40,332 nucleotides of DNA from Lachnospiraceae bacterium (lineage in GTDB: Bacteria; Bacillota_A; Clostridia; Lachnospirales; Lachnospiraceae). The stretch spans positions 1-40,332 of the forward strand of contig JAILCT010000129.1 in NCBI GenBank assembly GCA_024690425.1, written 5' to 3'. Each line of letters starts with the position of its first letter. Position 1 is the stretch's first letter. Position numbers and translations under genes: made by a program. This document shows positions 8,687 through 16,395 of the stretch, piece after piece. The notes under the pieces were generated by a model. The model did not search any database. It worked only from the letters and a program-made list of their open reading frames with translations, and was not told the origin of the DNA.

Positions 8687-11076
8687 TGTTAAATCCCGGA
8701 ACTGTGCTGGGCGACCGGTATGAAATATTAGAGAAGATAGGCGCCGGCGGAATGGCGGATGTATATAAGGCCATGGACCACAAGCTCAACAGGTTTGATG
8801 CGGTCAAGGTACTTAAGGATGAATTCGCTTCCAACAAGAGTTTTGTAAGTAAGTTCAGGGCCGAAGCCCAGGCGGCAGCAGGTCTTATGCATCCCAATAT
8901 CGTTAATGTATATGATGTGGGTGATGAGAACGGACTGTATTATTTCGTCATGGAGCTTGTCGAGGGTATCACCCTCAAGCGCTACATAGAGAAGAAGATA
9001 AGGCTGTCGGTCAAGGAGGCTGTTTCAATAGCCATCCAGGTGGCAATGGGTATCGAGAGCGCCCACAACAACGGTATCATACACAGGGATATCAAGCCGC
9101 AGAACATAATCATATCCAAGGAAGGCAAGGTCAAGGTTGCCGACTTCGGTATTGCAAGGGCAGCAAGCTCCGACACCCAGACCTCACACGCCATGGGTTC
9201 TGTGCATTATACATCTCCCGAGCAGGCAAGGGGCGGTTATTCGGATGCCAAGAGTGATATCTATTCAATAGGTATAACCCTGTTCGAGATGGTGACGGGA
9301 CGTGTTCCCTTCGACGGTGAGACAACCGTAGCTATCGCTATCAAGCACATCCAGGAAGAGATGCCCTCTCCGAGGATCTATGTGCCTGAGATCCCGATAA
9401 GCGTTGAACAGATCATATTCAAGTGCACGCAGAAGAATCCCGACAGAAGGTATGCCAATGTAAGTGAGCTCATGCAGGATCTCAAGCACTCACTTATAGC
9501 ACCCAATGAGAACTTCGTGATCATTCAGGATGCGGCAAGCAATGAGGGCACCAAGGCTTTGAGTGATGAGGACCGCAAGGAGATCCGCCAGCAGACCTCA
9601 TCCAGCATGTACGGGAATGAGACCTTCGAATCGGCATATGCCGGATACAACCAGGGCCGTTACGGCCAGGGTGGATACAATGATCCCTATTACGGAAATA
9701 ATCAGGGCGGACAGGGTTATCCGGCCGGTTACGGCGACCCTGCTTATGACAGGTATCAGGGCCAGTACGGCGGCCCCGGATACGACGGACGTCCGATGGA
9801 AGATATGGAGGATCCTTACTACGTAATGGATCCGAGGAACAAGAGACCGAGGAACCCGGAGCGGCCTCAGGTTCCGGACCAGGCTGAGGCGTTAAGGGCC
9901 AAACAGCAGGCCAGGAAGGCTGCAGCGGGCGGAGGACATGTCCCGGCCAAGGGAGGAGCCAAGCCGCCAAGGAAGAAGGGCTCAAAACCGGATACCAGGA
10001 AGAAGTATTCCCAGGAATCGGAAGACGATACAGATGTAGATCCCAAGATGGAGAAGATCATGACCATCCTTATGATAGTCGCAGCCATCCTGCTGGGACT
10101 GGGGGCAGTGTGGATTGTCAGCCGTGCGATGGGTACGTTCGGCAAGGATGAAGAGACCGCTATCGAAGAGGGAATGACGGAAGTTCCCAATGTTGTGGGC
10201 ATGTCACTCACGGATGCTTCGGAAGCCCTTAAGGAGGCCGGGCTTACCGCGAAGGCCTCATATGCCGAATCACAGCTTTATGATAAGGATTTTATCGATT
10301 CCCAGGATCCGGTAGCAGGTACGATTGTCGAAGAGAATTCGGTACTTACCCTTGTGGTAAGCTCCGGAAAGGCGGCGGGTGCCGAAATAGATGTTGATGT
10401 AGCTCCGACGGAGAATGTCGGCGGTGCAGCCGTGCCCGATGTGGTGGGCAAGTCGGAAGCCGAGGCCAGGGTAGCCATCGAGAATGAGGGCTTTACCTTT
10501 ACGGCCATCGAGCAGGAGAGCGAGAACGTTGATAAGGGCAAGGTAATATCGCAGAGTCCCCTCGGAGCCACGAACGCTCCGCTGGGAAGCGCCATACAGG
10601 TATATATAAGCACAGGCAGGAATGTTGAAGAGGTCAAGGTGCCCGATATAGCGGGCAAGGACGAGGCAACTGCCAGGGCAATGCTCGTTGAAGCAGGACT
10701 TACCTGCAATTCGAGTGAGGAGAATTCCGATACGGTTGCCAAGGGCAACGTCATATCCCAGTCTGTTTCAGCCGGAACCACGGTCGAGAAGGGATCAAGC
10801 GTGGACATCAAGGTCAGCAAGGGCCCGAACGGTTACACCTGCAACGCAACGGTACAGATGCCGGAAGGTTATCTTGAAGGATCTGAGGCCATCATCGTTC
10901 TGCTTGACGCTTCCGGAGCCGAATTGCAGCGGTTCTCGACCACATCATTCCCTTATACTGCGGTCAAGACCGGTATAACCAATTCACCGGCGGGTGTGAT
11001 CACGGTCACATATCAGACCGTAGACGGACAGTGGCAGACATCGGCGCCCAGTGCCGTTACCTTCACCAAGGAATAG
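8686..11076 (+). CDS. prkC: PASTA-domain Ser/Thr protein kinase (PrkC/Stk1 type)
   Basis: This membrane sensor kinase responds to cell-wall fragments through external PASTA domains in the family members studied. The kinase domain (about 10-275) has the G-loop GAGGMADVY (19-27), catalytic K41, HRDIKPQN (133-140) and DFG (153-155). A long Gly/Tyr/Gln-rich then Lys/Pro-rich linker spans about 310-450. One membrane helix is at about 457-478. Three PASTA repeats follow (about 497-565, 582-648 and 651-716), each opening with VPxVxG-like sequence. A final domain of about 80 residues resembles none of the PASTA units. The 796-residue length is larger than the roughly 650 of B. subtilis PrkC because of the linker and tail. 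Confidence 0.96.
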   Translation: MLNPGTVLGDRYEILEKIGAGGMADVYKAMDHKLNRFDAVKVLKDEFASNKSFVSKFRAEAQAAAGLMHPNIVNVYDVGDENGLYYFVMELVEGITLKRYIEKKIRLSVKEAVSIAIQVAMGIESAHNNGIIHRDIKPQNIIISKEGKVKVADFGIARAASSDTQTSHAMGSVHYTSPEQARGGYSDAKSDIYSIGITLFEMVTGRVPFDGETTVAIAIKHIQEEMPSPRIYVPEIPISVEQIIFKCTQKNPDRRYANVSELMQDLKHSLIAPNENFVIIQDAASNEGTKALSDEDRKEIRQQTSSSMYGNETFESAYAGYNQGRYGQGGYNDPYYGNNQGGQGYPAGYGDPAYDRYQGQYGGPGYDGRPMEDMEDPYYVMDPRNKRPRNPERPQVPDQAEALRAKQQARKAAAGGGHVPAKGGAKPPRKKGSKPDTRKKYSQESEDDTDVDPKMEKIMTILMIVAAILLGLGAVWIVSRAMGTFGKDEETAIEEGMTEVPNVVGMSLTDASEALKEAGLTAKASYAESQLYDKDFIDSQDPVAGTIVEENSVLTLVVSSGKAAGAEIDVDVAPTENVGGAAVPDVVGKSEAEARVAIENEGFTFTAIEQESENVDKGKVISQSPLGATNAPLGSAIQVYISTGRNVEEVKVPDIAGKDEATARAMLVEAGLTCNSSEENSDTVAKGNVISQSVSAGTTVEKGSSVDIKVSKGPNGYTCNATVQMPEGYLEGSEAIIVLLDASGAELQRFSTTSFPYTAVKTGITNSPAGVITVTYQTVDGQWQTSAPSAVTFTKE

Positions 11077-11079
11077 TAT

Positions 11080-11955
11080 ATGCAGGGAAGGATAATCAAG
11101 GGGATTGCCGGATTCTATTATGTGTACTGTGATTACGGCGCTATATATGAATGCAAGGCCAAGGGGATCTTCCGCAAGGACGGAGTTAAGCCGATGGTCG
11201 GAGACCTTGTTGACATGGAGGTCCTTTCCGAGGATGAGAAGCTCGGGAATATAGAAGCCCTTCATGAGAGGAAGAGCGAGCTTATCAGACCGGCGGTATC
11301 CAATGTGGATCAGGCTCTTATAGTATTCGCACTGACTCATCCGGAACCCAATTACATGCTGCTTGACAAGCTCCTGTTACAGTTTGAGATACAGAAGCTG
11401 CCCGTGATGCTGTGCTTTAACAAGGAGGACCTTGTCAGGGATGAAGAGGCTGCAAGGGTAGGCGATATCTACAGGGACAGCGGAGCAAAGGTGTTTTTTA
11501 CATGTGCCACTACCGGGCAGGGCATCAATGAACTCAAGGAAGCGCTGAAGGGGCGCCTTTCATGTGTGGCGGGCCCATCGGGAGTCGGTAAGTCATCTCT
11601 TATCAATTGTCTGCAGGAAAGAGTGGTTGCAGCCACCGGAGACATAAGCAGGAAGGCTGAGCGCGGCAGGCATACCACACGGCATTCAGAGATCATCCCA
11701 ATCGACCGTGATACTTTTATAATGGATACTCCCGGATTTTCATCCTTTGATGTGGTTTCCGTATCTTCGGATGAGATAAAGGATCACTATAATGAATTCA
11801 TAAGTTACACCGATTGCAGGTTCAGGCCCTGTTCACATACGCATGAACCGGATTGTGCGGTTAAAAAGGCGGTGGAAGAAGGTCTTATTTCCAAAGAACG
11901 CTATATTAACTACACGATGATATACAATGAGGTCAAAAACCTGAGGAGATATTGA
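11080..11955 (+). CDS. rsgA: Ribosome small subunit-dependent GTPase A
   Basis: RsgA is a circularly permuted GTPase that checks late maturation of the 30S subunit. An N-terminal OB fold (about 1-65) precedes the permuted motifs in the expected unusual order: NKED (G4, 114-117), then GPSGVGKS (G1, 165-172), then DTPGF (G3, 216-220). A zinc-binding C-terminal region has the C-H-C pattern in DCRFRPCSHTHEPDC (about 246-260). The 291 residues match the Firmicutes form. It starts four bases after the prkC stop. Confidence 0.96.
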   Translation: MQGRIIKGIAGFYYVYCDYGAIYECKAKGIFRKDGVKPMVGDLVDMEVLSEDEKLGNIEALHERKSELIRPAVSNVDQALIVFALTHPEPNYMLLDKLLLQFEIQKLPVMLCFNKEDLVRDEEAARVGDIYRDSGAKVFFTCATTGQGINELKEALKGRLSCVAGPSGVGKSSLINCLQERVVAATGDISRKAERGRHTTRHSEIIPIDRDTFIMDTPGFSSFDVVSVSSDEIKDHYNEFISYTDCRFRPCSHTHEPDCAVKKAVEEGLISKERYINYTMIYNEVKNLRRY

Positions 11956-11959
11956 TATT

Positions 11960-12628
11960 ATGATCAAACTTTCACCATCAATACTGGCAGCTGATTCGGC
12001 CTGCCTTGGAGATTACATGAAGCTTGCGGACGAGGCTGGGACAGACCTTTTTCATGTGGATGTCATGGATGGCATGTTCGTCCCGAACATATCCTTTGGG
12101 ATACCGATCGTGGAATCCGTGAAGAGGATAACAGACACTCCCCTTGACGTACACCTCATGATAGTTCAGCCGGAGAGGTATATACGTGAATTCGCAAGGT
12201 CAGGTGCCGATATCATAACCATACATTATGAAGCGTGTGACGATGTGGGCGCAGCGGCAGCACTCATACATGAATGCGGGTGCAAGGCCGGATTATCGGT
12301 AAAGCCCGGAACGGATATTTCGGTTTTTGAGCCTTACCTTGATGAATATGATATGTTCCTTATAATGACTGTTGAACCGGGATTCGGCGGACAGAAGTAC
12401 ATGAATAAATGTACCAGGAAGATTGAGGACCTTCGCTGCCTCCTCAATTCCCGCGGACTTGATTCCGATATCGAGGTGGACGGCGGCGTTACGAGGGATA
12501 ACATAGGTCTTATCCTTGATGCCGGAGCCAATGTCATCGTAACCGGTTCATCGGTGTTCAAGGGAGATATAAAGGATAATGTCAGATATTTCAAGAATTA
12601 TTTTAAAGATTACGAGGAAAAGCGCTAG
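11960..12628 (+). CDS. rpe: Ribulose-phosphate 3-epimerase
   Basis: Rpe interconverts ribulose 5-phosphate and xylulose 5-phosphate in the pentose phosphate pathway. It is a TIM barrel with the family motifs SPSILAAD near the N-terminus, HVDVMDGMFVPNISFG (metal ligand and catalytic Asp), DVHLMI, TVEPGFGGQ and DGGVT with the second catalytic Asp. The 222-residue length is normal. ATG 11960 has a GAGGAG element inside the end of rsgA. Its TAG abuts the next ATG, so rpe and the prenyltransferase gene are likely co-expressed. Confidence 0.96.
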   Translation: MIKLSPSILAADSACLGDYMKLADEAGTDLFHVDVMDGMFVPNISFGIPIVESVKRITDTPLDVHLMIVQPERYIREFARSGADIITIHYEACDDVGAAAALIHECGCKAGLSVKPGTDISVFEPYLDEYDMFLIMTVEPGFGGQKYMNKCTRKIEDLRCLLNSRGLDSDIEVDGGVTRDNIGLILDAGANVIVTGSSVFKGDIKDNVRYFKNYFKDYEEKR

Positions 12629-13561
12629 ATGAAGAAATATATTAAGATAGCCCGCCCCGATCACTGGGTTAAAAACGCATTTATATTACCGGGAGTCATA
12701 ATAGCGATACTTATGACAAAGCCGGTATTTTCCACGGAATACATATGGAAGTTCATTCTGGGGTTCTTTTCAACCTGCTTCATAGCATCGGCCAATTACG
12801 TTATAAACGAGTGGCTTGACGCTGAATTTGACAAGTTCCATCCCACGAAGAAGAACAGGCCGGTCGTATCGGAGAACATGAAGTTTTCTCTGGTCATGCT
12901 TGAGTACGTTATCTGCATAATCATAGGTATCGGCCTTGCACTGCCGATAAACAGGCCTTTCCTTGCGATGGAGATATGGCTTCTCATAATGGGAGTTCTG
13001 TATAATGTCAAGCCTGTCAGGACCAAGGATATCCCGTACCTTGATGTTCTCAGCGAATCCATAAACAACATGATACGCCTGCTCATAGGCTGGTTCATCA
13101 TCAATTCACAGTTCCAGCCGCCCAGTTCCATACTTATAGGATACTGGTTTGCGGGGGCCTTTTTGATGGCGACCAAGAGGTTTGCGGAATACAGGATGAT
13201 AGGAGATCCGGACAGGGCAGGCCTTTACAGGAAGTCGTTCAAGCACTATACGGAGAATTCACTCCTTGTATCCACCTTTTTCTATGCCATGACCGCAACG
13301 TTTTTTATCGGTATTTTCATGGTCAAGTACCGTATCGAGTACCTTCTGGCCATGCCGTTTGTTTTCGGGCTGTTCTGCTTTTACCTGTGGATAAGCTTTA
13401 AGCCCGATTCGGCCGTGCAGAAGCCTGAGAAGCTGTACCGTGAGAAGAAGCTGCTGATCTATATCGCATTCTTATGCGTGGTGCTCTTTGTGCTCACATT
13501 TGTGGATCTTGATTTTCTCAACTTCTGGATGGATCCCTTCCTGCTTCCGGCCGGAGTATAA
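12629..13561 (+). CDS. UbiA-family prenyltransferase, like polyprenyl-phosphate phosphoribosyltransferase
   Basis: This 310-residue polytopic membrane protein has roughly eight or nine hydrophobic segments. It has the UbiA first Asp-rich motif NEWLDAEFD (60-68; N60, D64, D68) followed by HPTKKNRPV (71-79). HPTK plus RP is typical of decaprenyl-phosphate 5-phosphoribosyltransferases (DPPR synthase, the first step to decaprenyl-phospho-arabinose in mycobacteria) rather than quinone or heme prenyltransferases. A second conserved region begins DIPYLDVLSES (about 135-145). The likely reaction joins PRPP and a polyprenyl phosphate; that is inference from the motif. The HAD phosphatase gene that follows could remove the 5-phosphate of such a product. 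Placement directly after rpe supports a pentose-phosphate link. Confidence 0.72.
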   Translation: MKKYIKIARPDHWVKNAFILPGVIIAILMTKPVFSTEYIWKFILGFFSTCFIASANYVINEWLDAEFDKFHPTKKNRPVVSENMKFSLVMLEYVICIIIGIGLALPINRPFLAMEIWLLIMGVLYNVKPVRTKDIPYLDVLSESINNMIRLLIGWFIINSQFQPPSSILIGYWFAGAFLMATKRFAEYRMIGDPDRAGLYRKSFKHYTENSLLVSTFFYAMTATFFIGIFMVKYRIEYLLAMPFVFGLFCFYLWISFKPDSAVQKPEKLYREKKLLIYIAFLCVVLFVLTFVDLDFLNFWMDPFLLPAGV

Positions 13562-13563
13562 GA

Positions 13564-14265
13564 ATGGATAAAATGAACAGACCCTTAAGTGAATATAAGG
13601 CCGTAGTCTTTGACCTTGACGGTACTCTGTATTATCAGAGGAGACTTAGGATAAAAATGGCATGGATACTGGGTACGTATTATCTGTGCCATTTTTGGCG
13701 CATAAAGGACCTCCTTATCATAAAGAAGTTCAGGGAAGTTAGGGAGCACTGGGATGAAGTGGAGAATGAACCCTGCGATGAGAAGGACGATCTTGAGAGT
13801 TCCCAGTACAGATATCTTGCAGATAGGATGAATATTCCCCGGAAGCGGGTAAAGGACGCGATAGAGACCTGGATGTATGAGAAGCCCCTTAAGACGGTAT
13901 ATGAAACAAGGGATGATGCCCTGCTTGGTATCATCGGGGATATAAAGAAGAGGGGGCAGAAGGTGTTCATCTTCTCGGATTATCCCATCGAGGATAAGCT
14001 TAAGGCGATCGGCCTGAGTGTAGACGGAATGTATGCGGCGACCGACAGGCGCCTTAATGAACTCAAGCCAAGCCCCAAGGGACTTAAGCTGATAATGGAG
14101 GATGCGTCGCTTGCGGCAGAAGATATCCTTATGGTGGGCGATCGGATGTCAAGGGACGGACAGGCTGCAGAGAATGCCGGATGCGATTATATCATCCTTC
14201 CGGCAAGCAGATATAAGAGGAAAAAGTTATACAAATATTTAGAAAATTTCAAGAAATTTGTTTAA
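13564..14265 (+). CDS. HAD-superfamily hydrolase (probable phosphatase)
   Basis: The four HAD motifs are visible: VVFDLDGTLYY (14-24, nucleophile D17 and acid D19), IFSDYP (motif II Ser), the Lys of ELKPSPKG (motif III) and MVGDRMSRDG (motif IV). The 233-residue length with a helical cap between motifs I and II suits a small-molecule phosphatase. A basic C-terminal patch (SRYKRKKLYKYL) might favour an anionic surface or membrane. It starts two bases after the prenyltransferase stop, so a dephosphorylation step in the same pathway is a fair inference. The substrate cannot be read from the sequence. Codons near the end overlap the -35 region of the next promoter. Confidence 0.85.
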   Translation: MDKMNRPLSEYKAVVFDLDGTLYYQRRLRIKMAWILGTYYLCHFWRIKDLLIIKKFREVREHWDEVENEPCDEKDDLESSQYRYLADRMNIPRKRVKDAIETWMYEKPLKTVYETRDDALLGIIGDIKKRGQKVFIFSDYPIEDKLKAIGLSVDGMYAATDRRLNELKPSPKGLKLIMEDASLAAEDILMVGDRMSRDGQAAENAGCDYIILPASRYKRKKLYKYLENFKKFV

Positions 14266-14288
14266 TTTTGTAAAAATTGTGATATAAT
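14258..14288 (+). promoter_or_regulatory. Sigma-A type promoter for the PRTase-fliW pair
   Basis: The -10 is TATAAT at 14283-14288 with an extended TGA just before it. The best -35 is TTGTTT at 14258-14263 (19-base spacing). The extended -10 compensates for the long spacer. It overlaps the stop codon of the HAD gene and sits about 40 bases before the next ATG. Confidence 0.65.
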
Positions 14289-14326
14289 CGTTGTGTATTG
14301 AATATTTATATTAATAGGGGGGTCAT

Positions 14327-14965
14327 ATGCAGGACTACAAGAAGATCGATTATGCCAAGAACAAAGATGTTGTGCTCAGATACATTCCGGGGCATTTTGT
14401 AACGCCTAATTCCCATGTCAATTATTACATGGATCTTACGGATATGAAGTCGAGGCAGCGCGAAGCAAGGGCGACCGGTGAAGAGCTTGCGGAGATGTAC
14501 TTATCATCTGATATCATTGATACAATCCTGTGTCTTAACGGAATGGAAGTGGTTGGCTCATATCTTGCCAACAAGCTGACCAAGGCGGGTATCATATCGG
14601 CTAACAGGCATCAGACAATGTATATCACGAGTCCGGAGTACAATGTGAGCGGGCAGATGATGTTCAGGGAGAACAATCAGCACATGATCAGGGGGAAGAA
14701 GGTCCTTATCCTTATCGATACCGCAACGACCGGTGATACATTAAGGAGTGCGGTAGGTTCGGTAGGCTTCTACGGAGGCCAGGTTGTAGGCATATCCGCG
14801 ATATTCTCGGTAGCGATCCAGGTGGAAGGTTTTCAGATAAGGTCTCTGTATTCGACCAGGGATCTTCCCGATTATGCAAGTTATTCCACCGACAGCTGTC
14901 CCATGTGTAAGGCCGGTACGACTGTTGATGCAATATGCAACGGTTTTGGTTATTCAACTTTGTAG
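14327..14965 (+). CDS. Phosphoribosyltransferase-like protein (orotate PRTase family)
   Basis: The 212-residue protein has the shape of a type I phosphoribosyltransferase related to orotate PRTases. The PRPP-binding loop is recognisable as VLILIDTATTGDTL (126-139), but the usual acidic pair (DD or DE) is replaced by DT (D131, T132). Near the C-terminus is CPMCKAG (C191, C194), a paired-cysteine motif also found in clostridial PyrE-like proteins of unknown role. It is not an obvious housekeeping PyrE. AGGGGGG lies just upstream of ATG 14327. fliW follows 30 bases later under the same promoter and terminator. Function remains open: either a real PRTase of altered specificity or a PRPP-sensing regulator. 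Confidence 0.7.
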   Translation: MQDYKKIDYAKNKDVVLRYIPGHFVTPNSHVNYYMDLTDMKSRQREARATGEELAEMYLSSDIIDTILCLNGMEVVGSYLANKLTKAGIISANRHQTMYITSPEYNVSGQMMFRENNQHMIRGKKVLILIDTATTGDTLRSAVGSVGFYGGQVVGISAIFSVAIQVEGFQIRSLYSTRDLPDYASYSTDSCPMCKAGTTVDAICNGFGYSTL

Positions 14966-14995
14966 GTGATTCATTTACGGAAGGAGAGTGGGGTT

Positions 14996-15439
14996 ATGGA
15001 ATTTGTTACTAAGTTATTCGGCAAGGTTAACGTGGAAGAAGGCAAGCTTATAGAATTCCCTGAAGGAATACTGGGATTCCCGGAGCTTAAGACGTTTGCT
15101 CTTCTCTATGACAATGAGAAGAATACGGCAGGCGGCTTCAACTTCTTGGTATCGGTTGCCGAGCCTGCATTCATGATGCCGGTGGTTCCGGCGCTCGTGG
15201 TTGAACCCGGTTATTCGCCGAAGTTCACCGAGAACATAGAAGCAACCATAGGCAAGCTGACAGAGGAGAATGCCCTGGTACTTGTGACCATGACGATCCC
15301 TTCGGATGTCACCAAGATGACGGTCAACCTTAATGCTCCCATTGTTATCAATGCGGATACCAATAAGGGTATACAGTCAGTTGTTGCCAATGATGAGTAT
15401 GATGTTAAATATCCTATTTATGACAAGCTTAAGAAGTAA
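14996..15439 (+). CDS. fliW: Flagellar assembly factor FliW
   Basis: FliW binds flagellin and the RNA-binding regulator CsrA, linking flagellin levels to translation. The 147 residues show the family pattern: an N-terminal strand (TKLFGKVNVEE), then IEFPEGILGFPELKTFALL (19 residues), the PAFMMPVV region and a C-terminal APIVIN. ATG 14996 is chosen over an in-frame GTG at 14966 because GGAAGGAG lies upstream at the right distance and the start matches the family. Neither csrA nor flagellin genes are beside it, contrary to the usual layout. A strong terminator follows. Confidence 0.92.
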   Translation: MEFVTKLFGKVNVEEGKLIEFPEGILGFPELKTFALLYDNEKNTAGGFNFLVSVAEPAFMMPVVPALVVEPGYSPKFTENIEATIGKLTEENALVLVTMTIPSDVTKMTVNLNAPIVINADTNKGIQSVVANDEYDVKYPIYDKLKK

Positions 15440-15466
15440 GCATATGACAGCAGTGTTTTGATTCCG

Positions 15467-15508
15467 ACGCTTCTTCGTCTGTTTTTGCACGGATGAAGAA
15501 GCGTTTTT
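15467..15508 (+). terminator. Strong intrinsic terminator after fliW / leader hairpin of larE
   Basis: A 13-bp stem (15467-15479 with 15492-15504, one G-T pair) closes a 12-base loop and runs into TTTTT. It ends the PRTase-fliW transcript. Only 15 bases lie between its T-tract and the ATG of the next gene, leaving no room for a separate promoter after it. Confidence 0.9.
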
Positions 15509-15523
15509 AAGTAAGGTGAGCGT

Positions 15524-16351
15524 ATGCCGGATGGATTGAACAGTAAATACGAGGCGCTGAAGGACTATTTTAATGCTCTTCCGGGAGCTGCGATAGCATT
15601 TTCGGGAGGGGTTGATTCCACTTTCCTGCTATATGCGGCACATGAAGCGCTGGGAAGGAAGGTACTGGCAGTAACGGCAGATAACGGTGCAATACCCGAA
15701 AGCGAGCTTGCAATGGCGAAGGATTTCTGCCATAGACATGGTATAGAGCATGTGATCGTTGCAACAAGGGTTCTTGACCTGTCGGAAATTGCCCGTAATC
15801 CGAGGAACCGGTGCTATCTGTGCAAGAAATATATTTTTGGAAAATTTATTAAAGAAGCAGGCGCAAGGGGATATAATATCCTTTGTGAAGGAAGCAATAC
15901 AGACGATCAGGGCGTTTACAGGCCCGGCCTTTTGGCACTTGAGGAGCTTAAGGTATTAAGCCCGCTCAAGGAGCTTGATTTTTCGAAAGAAGAGATAAGG
16001 GAGATGTCGCGCAGGCTTTTGCTTGATACTTATGACAAGCCGTCATATCCCTGCCTTTTTACCAGGTTTCCGTATGGTGAAGAGATCAATGATGAGAAGC
16101 TTTCGCGCGTAGCGAAGGCGGAAGAGAAGCTTAAGGAAATGGGGTTTCGCAATTTCAGGGTACGGTCTCACGGAGACCTTGCGAGGATAGAATTGCAGCC
16201 CGCGGAATTTGAAGAGTTCATGAAGCAGGATACAAGGACTGCGGTATATGATTATCTTATACAGACAGGATTTGATTACGTATCTCTTGATATAATGGGT
16301 TTCAGGAGCGGGAGCATGGACGAGGCCATGTTCAGGAAAACAGATGAATGA
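15524..16351 (+). CDS. larE: LarE-family ATP-dependent sulfur transferase, three-cysteine type
   Basis: LarE adenylates the biosynthetic precursor of the nickel-pincer cofactor and inserts sulfur. The N-terminal PP-loop SGGVDS is at 27-32. The residue equivalent to the sacrificial Cys176 of Lactobacillus plantarum LarE is C177 in PCLFTRFPYG, and the C-terminal YVSLDIMGFRSGSMDE closely resembles LarE ends. Unlike the L. plantarum protein it also has a CxxC pair (C97, C100 in RCYLCKK); with C177 this fits the subgroup that binds a [4Fe-4S] cluster and can act catalytically. 275 residues is normal. No larA, larB or larC is in the window, so the acceptor is unproven. AAGGTGAG precedes ATG 15524. 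Confidence 0.85.
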   Translation: MPDGLNSKYEALKDYFNALPGAAIAFSGGVDSTFLLYAAHEALGRKVLAVTADNGAIPESELAMAKDFCHRHGIEHVIVATRVLDLSEIARNPRNRCYLCKKYIFGKFIKEAGARGYNILCEGSNTDDQGVYRPGLLALEELKVLSPLKELDFSKEEIREMSRRLLLDTYDKPSYPCLFTRFPYGEEINDEKLSRVAKAEEKLKEMGFRNFRVRSHGDLARIELQPAEFEEFMKQDTRTAVYDYLIQTGFDYVSLDIMGFRSGSMDEAMFRKTDE

Positions 16352-16395
16352 AAGGGAGGACCGCATCTGACGGTTCGGTGCGGGAGTGTGTTGTT

